DNA from: Cryptomeria japonica
Lineage: Eukaryota > Streptophyta > Pinopsida > Cupressales > Cupressaceae
Direction of reading: 5' to 3'
DNA: 64,000 bases
Assembly: GCF_030272615.1 (NCBI RefSeq)
Contig: NC_081406.1
Span: 184,737,770-184,801,769 of the forward strand
A program made the translations under genes and the position numbers. The notes beneath the pieces are model-generated. The model was not told where the DNA came from, made no database searches, and saw only the letters and a list, made by a program, of their open reading frames with translations. Positions 21,851 to 33,952 of this stretch are shown piece after piece; the first letter of the stretch is position 1; each line of letters starts with the position of its first letter.

Positions 21851-23960
21851 TTGGATATTGACTCATTCTTGAGGGACTAGTTTGAAGGTTTCTCCTAAGT
21901 TGAGGTTGATTAGACAAGTGAGGACGATGGTTTTAGAGGCATAAAAGGATTGGATAGCTTCTAAGTTAGTGATGGGAGATCACAGATTTCTATGAGAAAT
22001 AAGAGCTCGGGTTGCTTGTTGTCAGGGATTCTAATTTCTGAAGCAGAATTTGTCCAATCAAGGAGGAATAAAATCAAAACAAAATCGTTCACAATAGATG
22101 AGCCGTAACAGGATGCAGTGGATTTGATAGGCATGATATGACTTCTAGAGTCTACAGTCATGTTGAAAAACACCAAAATGATGATTTTTCATGTGAATGA
22201 GCATCACCAAATGAAGTGTGAAAAAATGAAAATGTTATAAATACAATGGAGTGGTGACTTAATTGGTAGAAGAGAAAAGAAACTTTTTTTATTTTCTGAG
22301 AGTGTTTTTTTCCTCAAAAAGGAAGATGATGTTTGAGAAGGATCATGCATGGAGTTGTGTGCTCTGTGATACCAGATGGGTGTTTTTTTGTTTTCTTCTG
22401 TGTGAGTTTGTTTATTGTCAGAGGGGTTGTGAAAGTGAGAAGGATTTGCAAAGGGGGTGTGAAAGCCTTTTCTTGTCAAGAAAGGCCAAGCATGGCACAT
22501 CCTCTGCTTCTACTCTGCCATAGGATGGCAAGGGGTTTGAAGAAGGAGCCCACAAAGGAATGAAAGAAGTATTTGTTTGGGTGGAGAGTGGCAGCTAGTC
22601 ATCTTTGTGATGACATGGAAACTGTGACCCCTCCCCAACATATTATATTTACCCTAAAGCTCTTGTCTCCACTTTACCTGATTATGGGCATGAAGGCTCG
22701 AGCTCCCCTTTCCATTAAACCATTTTCTTTGTTCCTGGGCATGAAGGCTTCCTCCTCTATTTGGAAATGATCTGTTGGACAGAACACAACATCTCACATT
22801 CCATCCAAAGGTATCAGGGTGATAATGGCATGGCTCAAGCAGTTTTGCAAGTTGTATAGTCACTGGGGTTCCTTTTCTGGTTCCAATAGTGATTCTAGAC
22901 TATAGGTGAAGGGAGAAAGTTGTATATTGTATAGTCATTTACAGAGGAAATGAAAAGCATTTACTGTCAAGCTTTGTGTAGATTCTTGAAGGAGTTATAT
23001 ATAAATTTATTTTGTGTATTCTATCTCTTTCAAATGATCAGAATCATGAGTTTTAACTTTTGTCATTTGTCGCATTGTTATGGTGTATGTAATTTTTCAT
23101 TTAATGCTTCCTATTAATTATTATGCCTAGGAATGCAAAATTTATGTTACTGCTAGTCTAGAATCATATTAAAGATTCAACTCATTGTAATTGGTGGGTG
23201 GATTATAGTCATAGAACACCTCCATATATATTACATAAACATTCATAGCATATAAAATGATAAGATTATTAAGAATGAAAGTATCAAACACCACAATAGA
23301 TAGGAATACAACATAATTAGTAAAACATGCATGAAACTCAATTAAAGGGAATATCTTTTGAGGATCCAATTCCATGATAGATGTTATAGAAAAATCACAA
23401 TTTCATAATCAAAGGCAAACAAGAAAACATATTCACCCACAATTAATCAACTATTATAATTGGAAGGTCACTTCACCAAGTCAACATCAAGACAACAAAC
23501 CAGTGCCTTATCCTAGGGCATAGAGTCACTTACAATTCAATGGCAACCTAATAATAAACTTCAAAAAGATTCATTTGTAGATAAATAGGAATGAAATTAT
23601 GAATAATGTCATTACATACACAACCCAGATTCATATGTAAACTGAAAAACCCTTGACCATTCAATTCACAGTGAAAACATAAATTCAACACAAAGACAAT
23701 TATGTGAAGATCTCAAACTGCAAATGATATTGATATTATATTCATAATGATATCAGAAAGTAAATTCACAATGAGATTCAACTATGCACTTATCAAATTC
23801 TTGAACAGTTGATCTATTATAACTATATAAGAGTTTTCAAGTTCAACATTAATAAAAGTGGCCAATTGGCCATCCCTCTCTACCGATCAAAAAGAAAAAG
23901 TGTCCATCCTTCTCAAATTAATCTTGGAATCCTTTTATAAGATGAGGATTCAACAAGCTT
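21851..23960. other. AT-rich segment without a recognised gene
   Basis: Only short open frames occur (for example at 22263-22563) and none has recognisable similarity or composition. If the gene at 23965-27415 belongs to an LTR-type element, this would be its 3' untranslated region on the minus strand. Confidence 0.4.
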
Positions 23961-23964
23961 AGGA

Positions 23965-26900
23965 TTACTGTGAGGAATCTTGGGTAGGATCCTCAACCTG
24001 CGATTTCTTCTTTGGCTTTAGCTTGGCTTGCCACCTATCCACCTCTTTGTCTATTGGCCAACTTAATGCCTTTACCTCTTCCAACTTTGCAACTGAATCT
24101 ATCCATCTAGCATCTGTAACTGCCCTGGACTCAATAATAAACTTTGTATGGTCAACCTCAACCTTAAATAGTGAATCAAGCATACCATTAAGGAAATCAG
24201 CATCAACCTGTTCATTTACATGCTTGATTATTTCTTCTTGCTCTAGAATCAAATCAAATTCGCTGGTCCAATCAAAAACTAATTTCAAATCTCCATTACT
24301 ACCATAAATTGAAGGTACCAATTTACTATAACCTTCCCCAAATGTCTACAATTTTTCATTTATAAGCACATCCTTCCCTGTGAAAAATGCATAAGCTGCA
24401 TTCATTACCTCCACCATGTCTTTAGTGTCACTGATCTTGGGAGGGAAATCATCACTATACATCATTATAATATCTAGATTATCCATTAATCTACTTCTTC
24501 TTGACCAAACATTGAACAAAGGTCCAAGAAAAGAGACAACCTCGGAGGATGTTTTGCTTGCCTCTTTCAAAGAAATGTGCAAATCATGCACTACCATCAA
24601 TTTACCTTTCAATACTTCCTAACACAACAAAGATAGCCTTGACATTTTTTTCCTTTTCAAGCTTTTCAATTTTCCTTGTGTATTCCTCCATTTTTGTTGT
24701 CACATCAGCTGGTATTTCTTGTACTTGTTCTATAATCTGTATTGGAGGGGGCTCATTTGCAATTTTTTCTTTCAACTCCACTAACTCTTCCTCCAGAGTG
24801 CCCTTCTTCATCAGTGTCTCTTCATATTTTTTAGACAATCCAATCAATTGGGTATATGTTTCTATGTATCTTCTTGACAAATCCTCTATTTTTAATAAAT
24901 TCATGAAAGAAACTTGAGTTAAAAATGAGGCAATCTCCGTGTCAGTTGTGTTTAGCAAGTTTCAAATCATTTTGTTAGCTTTCTTTTCTACTTGGATATT
25001 TAGAAGGTGGGGCTTTTGAGTGGAAGGGGCCAAAGACCAAACAACAAGTGTCTTTGACTTAGGATTAAATCCTGATCCTCTTATTACATCTCCAATTTCA
25101 AATTCAGTTTTAAACATTGGGTCCTCTTGCTTCCTAATCTGATCAATAATAAAAATAGACTCAATATCCCAGTCAGGCATCATAATCATACCAGTACTCT
25201 CTACCAATTGTCTTGCTTGTTCTATAGATATTTCCTCCTTGTCAGGATCATATTCCTGTAGTGCCTTGATGATCTCCTCTTTCTTTTCTTCATTTGCTTC
25301 CTCTATGATCAGATTTTGTTTTAATTGATTTTGTTTCAACCTTGTCAAAAAACTTTTAAATTCATCTGACTTAATAAAGTCATCATCTTTCATGAACTTA
25401 TTTGACAATATCACATGGTCATCAAAGCCTTGAGCAAGGGCTTCATTTGTTTCTCCCTATTCTTCATTCTTCCCTTCTTCTCTGAGATGTGTCCTTATTT
25501 GATGAAAGTAGTGTCCTTGTTCTATAACAATTGCTCTAGCAGGGCCTCTCCTCACAATTGTACCGACCTCAGTGATTTTTTGTTTCTTTGCAGCTAGCAC
25601 TCGGGTAGATTGAACTTCATCCCCACTCTCTACATCATCAAAATACACACTAAGTGGCCTCTTGTCATGTGAAGAATGCCCATCTTGGGGGTCTTGCCAC
25701 TGAGTAGCCACTTCTGGAATTTGAGGCATTTGTTCCATCATAATTTCATATAAACTCAGCATTTTGTTAATCCTCTCTATGTACGGGCTATCAGGGCAAA
25801 AACCTGAGAAACTAGGGTCAGTAGCCTTCAATTTTGCTTCAACTCTTATCGAATTTTTCCATTTTCTTCTCCTTTCTTGTACTTCATCTTTTCTCAACAA
25901 ATTTCTAACCACATCTTCATCATCCAATGGTTCATGGTCCTTTATGTTGGCCCAAGGTGTCATTTTTGGAAATGCAAGTTTAATAAATTATTCAGGATCA
26001 CAGAATCTAGACACAACATTAACCAACCTATACTGTTTAAGGAAATTGTTTACTTCATCAAAGGAACTCTTACCAATGGTTAAATGAGATGCAACCCAAA
26101 GCCTAGGAAGAAGAGAACCCTTCATGTGTTTGTCAAGGTATTCTTATTCAACTAGGGTCAATTGCCAGATAAACTCCATAAAAACAATCTTAATTGGAAC
26201 AAATTTTGGTAAAATATGGGGAGGTTGAGGACACCCATAGACTCTAATCATAGTAAAGTTATCAAAAAAATAAAAGTCCCCCTAGTTATGTGAAATAAGC
26301 TAGTTTGGAACATACTAGTAAGGTCTCAAAACTCTCCTAACATTAATTGACAATCGTTCCCTATTTATTCCTAACATTTCCATAATTGGCAAAACAATCC
26401 AATTTTTGAAGAAAAGGAAAGAAGAATGGGGAGAACTACTATCCCAAACCTGGGTCCATCTTTGTATTGGCATTAAGACACCCAATTCTTCTTTGAAAAG
26501 CTCCAATTCTTTATCCATGAACTCAACATTAAATAACAAGATTAAATACATCAGCAATGAATAATTCTTAAATGTAGGGCTGGGTGCACCACCACTCTAA
26601 ATTTCAACTAGAGCATTATGAATGTGTTCAACCACATAGCTCACATAATCATAAGCTTTGTTAACATTTGGGTGTTGAATGGCCATGGCCATAATCAGTA
26701 ATTCAGCTGAAACTATTGAATCTCCATCAAAATCCAACACTCTGCATAATCCATAGATTGTACAATGCATATAATGGTGGAAAGGTGTGATGTCAAATGG
26801 TGGTTCGATACTCTCTGAAATTATAATCGGCTTCCTATTCACCCTAGGCATGTATCTAGGCATTGCATGCTTCTTGATAACACCTTTTTATTTGTCATAA

Positions 26901-27415
26901 TCCTTTGCAATTCGCTCCAAATCTATATCTGTACATGCAACACCAGTAATTTGGAAAGCTTCAACAAAGCTAGCTCTGTTAATTGAAACTAGGGTAGACT
27001 AGTTCTTTCTTCTGATTACCCTAAATACTGGGTAATAGTGTTCGGCCAACTCTTTGATCAAATCCACATCAATATACACATCTGGCACAATTAACTTTGC
27101 CATATTTAAATCCCAAGGGTTTGACATCGGGACACCCTTAACCCTATTTTTCCAGAAATAATGAAGCAGAGCAGAACCAATCATATTAAGTGTGGTAGGG
27201 TTTTTGCATTGGCTCCATAAATCTCTCAGTGCCAAATGATTTTTATTCAAAGCAACGAAAGTCCCTGGCATCAAATCCACAAATTCTTCTTTATATTTCT
27301 TAACCATCATTTCCTCAGTGGCACTTGCCTTGGAACCTCTAGGTCCTTCTTCTCCACTTGTCGTAGCCTTGGGCTTGGGCTTAGAACCTCCAGTAACACT
27401 CGTCGCCTAGCTCAT
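23965..27415 (-). pseudogene. Unknown ~1,150-codon retroelement-type ORF (X1), decayed
   Basis: A single minus-strand frame runs from ATG 27415 to about 24602 and continues in another frame to the stop at 23965. It is broken by one frameshift and several stops, including TAG at codon 3. Order: a basic leader (GSKPKPKATT), a globular region (about 27310-26315) with LRDLWSQCKNPTTLNMIGS, YYPVFRVIRR, ITGV and the hydrophobic FKNYSLLMYLILLF. A charged linker follows with RRRKWK and a KKQK basic patch, then a Glu/Lys-rich helical and coiled-coil region (about 25330-24620), and a basic tail KLKPKKK. There is no RT, protease, integrase or zinc knuckle. The globular part aligns by eye with the LARD-2 ORF at 60294-61115. 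The function is unknown. Confidence 0.6.
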
Positions 27416-27479
27416 TTTAGCTATGGGAGAAAAGCTTAACCAATTTTCTGAAATTTTCTCACACCCAAGACTCCTTATT

Positions 27480-29660
27480 CTCCAACGTTGTTGTAGAGCT
27501 CAATTCACTGGATTACCTCAAAGATAGAATGCATTAATGCAATTATACAAAACCTCGGCTCGATCATGCAATTTATGGTATTTACTATTTGGGCACCATC
27601 ACTTCTCTCAAGTCTCAAGTCTCATTAATTGCCACACTTGCATGAACTCGCTATTGTGGCATTAATTCAAACTTCAAACTGAAGTACTTGAGCGAAAATT
27701 GAATTCATGCCCTTCTATTTGATTGGTGATTGGCATTCAAAACTTTTACAAAACCCAACAAACAAGTCCACGTGTTAGCGAGTTAGAAACAATGCTACCA
27801 AATCCTCTTAATTGCAAGCTCGCAACCACTTTTATGAATCCTCAAAGAATATCACAAGTGAGTGACAGTCATTGATCTTCATCAAGCCCTTCAATCACAA
27901 CCTCACAACAACATTTGTAATATTATTTCTTTACCTACGAGCTGGCGACTACTGCAAATCTAACAAAACAACTTATTTCATCACAAGCTCGCAACTAGAA
28001 ACTTAATTTGACTTAAACCCTTGTGATCCCACGACAACAAGACACTTAACCGCCATCACATACTCACAACACTTTTTGACTTAAGACTTACAAAGCCGCG
28101 AGCATGCAATGACCACAAAATCAGACCAAAACTTACTTGTTGCCAGATCGCAACTTAAAATGGTAAAAAACTTCAAAACCTGCGAGCAAGCGACTTAACC
28201 ACATCGCATGATCGCAAATTGAAATGACTTAACTGGGAACACCTCGCGACCTTGTGATAACATAAAATCACACCCACTCGCAACCTTGCAACATAAAATG
28301 GTATTTGGGCACTGTCACTTCTCTCAAGTCTCATTAACTGCCACACTTGCATGAACTAGCTAGTGTGGCATTAATTCAATTAAACTGATAGAATGCATTA
28401 ATGCAATTATACAAATGTCAAAATCTTGGCTCGATCATGCAATTTATGGTATTTGGGCACCATCACTTCTCTCAATTCTCATTAATTGCCACACTTGAAT
28501 GAACTAGCTACTGTGGCATTTGATTGGCGATTGCCATTCAAAAATTTTACAGAACTTGACAAACAAGTCCACGTTTCAACCCCCATCTTTAATCGCATAC
28601 TCTCAACCAGTTATAATTAGGAAAGGAACTGGTGAGTTAGGGACAATGCTACCAAATCCTCTTAATCGCAAGCTCACAACTCCTTTTACGAATCCTCAAA
28701 GAATCTCATGAGTGAGTGATAGCTGTTCATCTTCATCAAGCCCTTCAGTTGCAACCTTGCAACAAAATTTGTAATATTCTTTCTTTACCTGTGAGCTAGC
28801 GACCACTGCAAATCTAACAAAATAAATTATTTCATCGCAAGCTTGCAACTCGAAACTTAACTTACCTTAAACCCTTGTGATCCTGCGACAACAAGGTACT
28901 TAACCACCATCGCATGCTCGCAAAACTTTTTGACTTAAGACTTACGAACCCGTGAGCATGCGATGACCACAAAATTAGACCAAAACTTACCTATCACCAG
29001 ATCGCAACTTAAAATGCTAAACAACTTCAAAACCTACAAGCAAGTGATGAAACCAACTAAGCTGCAATACCAACTATATCACATGATCACAAATTAAAAT
29101 GACTTAACCACGAACACCTCATGATCATGCGACAACATAAAATCACACCCAGTCGCAACCTCGCAACATAAAATGGTCAAGTGCAAAACATCTTGCGAGG
29201 TAGCGACAACTAAAATCTCCCAGTACTCGCAAGCTCACGACTTAAACTGACTTGATGATAAAGGACCTGTGAGCTAGTGATAACCATAAAATCTGAAAAC
29301 TGTGTATCTCTTGACCGCAGCGATCCAATGAGTACCAACAAAAATCGATGTCTTATGTTAATTACCATCATAAACAGGCACAAGTAGTGGCACACAGACC
29401 ATTAATGACTTAGTACTTACTCGCTAACTCTCGTGGCTATAATCCATGGCATGAAACCAATTCGAGACCTTGTGACCAAAGCGGTTTCATTAACAATCTC
29501 CACCTCGCTAACATAAAATGCTAACAGTCAAAAAAATAGAGACCTCACGATTTAAACCCAAACCAACACTTGCTAACTCGCCACTTAAATTATTAAACAT
29601 GAAATTTATTTGCGAGTTAGAGATAAAACATTAAACATGTTTGACCAACCATTTGACCAC
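27480..29660. repeat. GCGA-rich region with ~0.8 kb tandem duplication
   Basis: Bases about 27520-28310 recur at about 28385-29173, with shared blocks starting GATAGAATGCATTAATGC, then TGATTGGYGATTG, CAAATCCTCTTAAT and CTTAAACCCTTGTGATCC. A third partial copy of the first block sits at 28302-28400. Both units are full of CGCAAGCTCGCAAC-like sites. There is no coding potential. The right end (29405-29570) matches 21580-21725. Confidence 0.75.
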
Positions 29661-30267
29661 ACTTGACATTGACATGGACAAATAAAGAGAGGACAACTCA
29701 GATTTTCAACGCACGACAACTTTGGTTTACTAGCCAACTAAGACAAAAAACAAACACAAAACCCTAATCACCATGAACATCATGTTAAGTATTTAATGTA
29801 GAACAGTAGAAAGGTTCTAGCAGTAACAGTTACGCAATATGATTAATTTTATGGATCTTGTGACACAAATTGTTGCATTTCATGTTCAACATAATGTGGA
29901 ACCAAATACCAATTTACTAATAATTCAATTGTTTAGTAATAATTCAAATTCACAATTAAAAATATGAAATAAGTATCCATTCTACTTCTGATTGACAAAT
30001 TCAAGGAATACAATATCAAAAATCATCAATGACAACTATAGTATTTCAATTTTACAAATTGAAATTGTAATATGACTCAAGAACTATAGTATAATTATAA
30101 ATACCTATAAACTGACTACTAATTCACTTCAGTGACTCAGTCCGACTGTCCGAGGCGTCTATATCCCAAATGGACTCAAGATCGAGAAACTGACTAGTAC
30201 TAACAGGTTCATCTTCATTCTGAGTTAGGTATTCAAAAATGTCTTTGTCTTCATGCTGACTCTGAGT
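29661..30267. other. hAT 3' flank of the transposase gene, no gene
   Basis: This is AT-rich non-coding DNA between the repeat block and the end of the transposase frame. On the minus strand it would hold the transposase 3' untranslated region. I see no other structure. Confidence 0.4.
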
Positions 30268-32963
30268 CTATGATCCATCATATTCATTTGTCTCAGCACT
30301 AGCACTAGCAATAGCACCACTAGCTTTTAAAGTGTTGCACACCCCTCGTCTTTCGTGCATGGAATTCCATATTGACAGTGCCCTATCATATGGAAAATCT
30401 CTAACATTATACTGGGTTACAAACAACCTCAAGCAAGTTTCCAAATTCTTGTCTAATTTTTTTCTGATCTTTGATTTCAAAAGCCCTAATGCACTAAAAA
30501 CTCTCTCATCTTCCACCGACCCCAATATCATTGTTTGACATAAATTAGCAAGTTTCAAATATTCTGGTATTGCAATACGCAATGCTTCACTTTGATCTAT
30601 CCTTTTCCAAAGCCTTGTGATTGATCCAAGTTCAAATGGATTCTCCAAGTTAACCAACTGTTGTTTCATAACCAATGCAAAATATATACATTGTTTTCTA
30701 GGATGATCTGAATTTAAAATTCCTTCTATTGGTTGTCCATTGCAATATGCATCTTTTGAAAATGTCAATATCAATTCCTCTAGTTTTTTATGAAAAATCT
30801 TTATGTCATTTGGATTATCTCCAATTGAATGCCAAAATTGAGGATACACACAACTCATGGCTTCAAGTACTTCTTCTCAAGGGAATCTTTCACGAATTTT
30901 AGTTGAAAGTTCATATGCAATAGACTTCAAATTATCACTAACAGATTTAACAATCCTATCAAAATCTTCCTTTTTAATTGGTAGTGCTCTGCCTCGCTTG
31001 CCTATCTTAGATTGCTGCATTGGTATCTGAAATCCTTTTACAAAGACACATAACTCATTTTTTGTATTGAAATGTAAAAAAAATTTAGCATGATTCAAAT
31101 CTATAATTATCTACCACCTAAAAAAATTTGGGCTTCGCCCTGTTAGATCTGAATATAGACCATCCAGGCTCAAGCATGTCATTTTACATAGAGTACTATA
31201 CTCATTGATATACATAGTTTTGTCTTGGGCTTTCTTAACAAGTTTGTTCATTGAATCTAGCATGGGGAGAAGACTAGCTAAAGTTAACAGAGTCTCTATA
31301 TCACTTATCTTATGTAAGAGATTAGGAGCTTTGTCTACTATGAGGCATTGCTCATACATTAGTCCGATCAAGGATTGATATTCTATTAGAACTCATTCTG
31401 CTAGTCCATGCAAGGAGATCCATCTGGTCTCAACATCCGTGAGAAGCTTGTTTCCTCCTATTACTCCCTCAGCAAAAATCTGAAATTCTGTAAAACATTT
31501 AGGACTTCGGCAGAAGTATGAGTGGAGCTCGTGGACCAGATCTTCAACTTTTGACACTGTAGGGAAATTGCTTACAATTCTATATGCTAAATTCATTCGA
31601 TGGGCCATGTAGTGAATGCCAACCATGTATGGTGCAATACTAGTTTGTAATCTTGCACAAAGACCGATCCTTTGACCTTGCATTACTACAACTCCATTAG
31701 CTCCAACACACACCAACTTCTTGGCAATTGTCAAGTCATCCATACCAGCAATTTCATTCAAAGATTTCTTAACTTCCAAATATAAATTTTCTACTATTGA
31801 ATTGCCCTTCATTTTACAAACATAGAGTAGATGAGCTCAGCGGATGTGTTCTTTTACGATATACCATGCATACAAACCCAAGCAGTGTTATCTACCGCAG
31901 TAACTTCATGTATGGATAATGAAATGAAATTTGACTCTTTTACACTCTCTTGTAAATTTTGATTTTCCACCTCAGCAAGACAATTTTCTATTTCCCATCC
32001 AACGTTTATTGACCAATGTGACATAGGATAGTGAGGAACATTCAAAAAAGATAATAAATTACTAAATTCTAGGAAATCTTTCATAGGATACCCTCTTGAC
32101 ATAATATGAAAAACAACACTCCTCTAAATAGTCTTTGCTAGGTTTGCATCTTTCGCTACATGTTCAAGCCTAGCCTTGATTGTATTTCCAAATCCACTAT
32201 TACGAACTAGTGTCATTTTGTGGTTATGCTCTTCATATTCTGCAACATACTTAACATGAAGACATTCTTCCTTTGATTTCCATCTTACTACTCATGTTTC
32301 CTTTCCATCTATGATCTATTTTTCATAAACCTTACCAATATGCTTTTCTATGGTGTCAAGCTTTAGTTGCATCTTCTTCTCTCTTTTAGTTTTCCAGCTA
32401 CAAATCTTACACCTGCATTCTATTGGTTGTTCATCATTAATTGGGACCGGCTCAATGAATGGGTACTTTGCTACCCAATCAATCTTAAAACTCCTTGTCA
32501 TCTCCCACTCTCGCCACAGTTTTACTTTCCTTTTTCTTTTCTTCCTACCAACATCATCTTCAGTACTAGCATTTGCATCTGAGTGAATTATCTCATTGGG
32601 TGTATCCCTTAGAACATCTTCTACCATGTCAGTATTTTCATCCTCATTTGATGCATTTAACTCAATTTCAATCCCACCTTGTGGTGGTGGTGAGCTACTG
32701 TGAATGGGTTCTGCAACTGCAGAAGTTGATGGACAAGAAACTTTGCCAATTCCAAAAAAAGACTTTATGGTACTATCTTTAAGTTTAAGTTTTGGGCATT
32801 TTGATGGCCTCCCAATCCCTTCAGTTTCACTGCCCTGAGGAGTCTTACCCTTGTCTGAGATCCCAACCCCTTCGCCACCCTAAGGAGTCTCAGTCTCACC
32901 CTTGTGTGACATCTCAATCCCTTCACCACCCTGAGGAGTGTCACCCATGTCTGACTGTGACAT
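30268..32963 (-). pseudogene. hAT transposase (ZNF862/DUF4371-like), degraded
   Basis: The gene reads from ATG 32963 to the stop at 30268, about 898 codons, in two frames with a shift near 31850 and about five stops. The N-terminus has a Gly-rich repeat (DTPQGGEG, KTPQGSETEG) and then GRPSKCPKLK. A zinc-finger-like segment follows (CRCKICSW..., then KHIGK, about 32330-32420). The RNase H-like core shows SLSIHEVTAVDN (the first catalytic Asp position appears as His), then CVGANGVVVMQG and HYMAHRMNLAY (about 31700-31580). TDVETRWISLHGL (about 31420) and the C-terminal dimerisation signature EDERVFSALGLLKSKIRKKL (about 30490) complete it. These are the landmarks of the hAT family, which cuts and pastes DNA. 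The copy is inactive. Confidence 0.88.
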
Positions 32964-33710
32964 CTTGAGTCTTGACCTCTTACTACAAATTTAAAGTTAA
33001 AACTAATACTATCAAGTATGAAGAAATGATTACTCACCTTTATGCCTTCTCAATTCTCTGAATTAGGAATCAGGAATGCCTAGGCCTGTGTTGCAAGATT
33101 GTAACTCTGGCCCTCCACCGTACAATGAACTTTGACTTTCCAACTCAATTTGCAGAATGCAAATCGAGACTTGAGAGCTCCCAATTTACTAATCAGATAC
33201 GAACAAATTATAAGAAAGAGTGTAAGAAATAGTGTATTTATAACAATCCATGATTGCATTTTTGGCGAATTGCGCGAGGCCCGAGCATTGCAATTTCCAA
33301 TAAACATTTAATTTAATTGTATTTTTGACAAATTGCATGGGTGTGCAATGAACATTTACTTTAAGTGGGGCGAAATGGGTCCTCGAATGCTTATAATGTT
33401 TTAATTGATATTGGCAAATTTGGTTGACGCGTGGAATGAACATTTAATTTACCATTGGTGAATTAGGTCCTGGGTACATGGTCATTTTACTATTGCTGGC
33501 AAATAGCAGACATGATCTAATACCCACGTTTGAGTGATTCCATGCAAATATTATGGGCATGCATGTCGATGGTGTGTGGTCAATGGTGAAGCCAGATTCT
33601 AAAGTGTGTTGTTAACCCTAAAATTTCGGGCGATTTGACCATGATTTTGCCCCTCACTATTTGCACGAAATTCACCAATTGGCAAAGATTTGCCACTAAA
33701 AAACTCTCTG
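32964..33710. other. hAT right subterminal region
   Basis: No gene is present upstream of the transposase start. Repeats of the type TTTGGCGAATT / TGACAAATTGC / TTGGCAAATTTGG alternate with AACATTTAATTTA at about 33250-33460. They recall the GGCGATTT sites of the left end and are candidate transposase-binding repeats. The region ends with CTCTCTG, the reverse complement of the CAGAGAG terminus, at 33710. Confidence 0.55.
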
Positions 33711-33718
33711 GTGGGTAA

Positions 33719-33952
33719 GGCTTCCCACCGTGGTTTTTCCCCTTATAGGGTTTCTATGTACAAATATTTGTGTTATGTGTTGTGGATGTTGTTGTCTTTC
33801 TATTTCATGCATTAATATTTACCGGTACTGCAATTAACTGATAAAACTATCTACCGACATAAACCATTAAGTGTTGGTTAAGTTAATTTTGGTTGAATTT
33901 ATTGGACAATTGATTTACCCCCCCCCCTCTCAGTTGTCTCTGGGACCTAACA
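33719..33952 (+). mobile_element. RLC-2 3' LTR remnant, second piece
   Basis: It matches 7207-7461 (GGCTTCCCACC to CCTAACA) with a small internal deletion around the TAAAGTTTGG segment. It ends at CA 33952 and is followed by the GTTGG target duplication of RLC-2. Confidence 0.9.

Larger units (their letters stand above)
20715..33710 (-). mobile_element. hAT DNA transposon (~13 kb including nested DNA)
   Basis: The RLC-2 LTR is interrupted between GATTATGGGTAA (20714) and GTGGGTAAGGC (33711). The insert begins CAGGGA and on the opposite strand ends CAGAGA, the short hAT-type terminal inverted repeats. It is flanked by an 8-bp duplication (ATGGGTAA/GTGGGTAA, one mismatch), the size used by hAT transposases. 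A degraded hAT transposase gene lies near the right end on the minus strand. The span is far above the usual 4-5 kb. About 8 kb between degenerate direct repeats (about 21410-21725 and 29220-29570) with a separate gene is probably a nested insertion. Confidence 0.75.
6401..33952 (+). mobile_element. RLC-2: copia retrotransposon inserted in RLC-1 LTR
   Basis: This is an LTR element bounded by TGTTGGTATT (6401) and CCTAACA (33952) with GTTGG duplicated on both sides. It has a 1,061-bp 5' LTR, a tRNA-Met primer site, gag-pol, and a 3' LTR remnant in two pieces (20572-20714 and 33719-33952). About 22 kb of its span is later insertions: LARD-1 in gag and a hAT element in the 3' LTR. Without them it would be about 5.6 kb. 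A deletion removed the end of pol, the purine tract and the first ~667 bp of the 3' LTR. Confidence 0.85.

Noticed and set aside
22263-22563. Plus-strand ORFs of 76-86 codons inside the hAT
   Set aside because: They lie in two overlapping frames with low-complexity composition and no homolog-like motif.
21851-23960. Possible intact host gene between the left repeats and X1
   Set aside because: No open frame above about 100 codons with recognisable motifs, and no splice-consistent exon chain visible.
23965-27415. X1 as part of the hAT transposase
   Set aside because: The transposase is complete from zinc finger to C-terminal dimerisation region at 30268-32963, and X1 shares none of its motifs.
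33080-33443. Minus-strand ORFs in the hAT right end
   Set aside because: They cover subterminal repeats and overlap each other in different frames.
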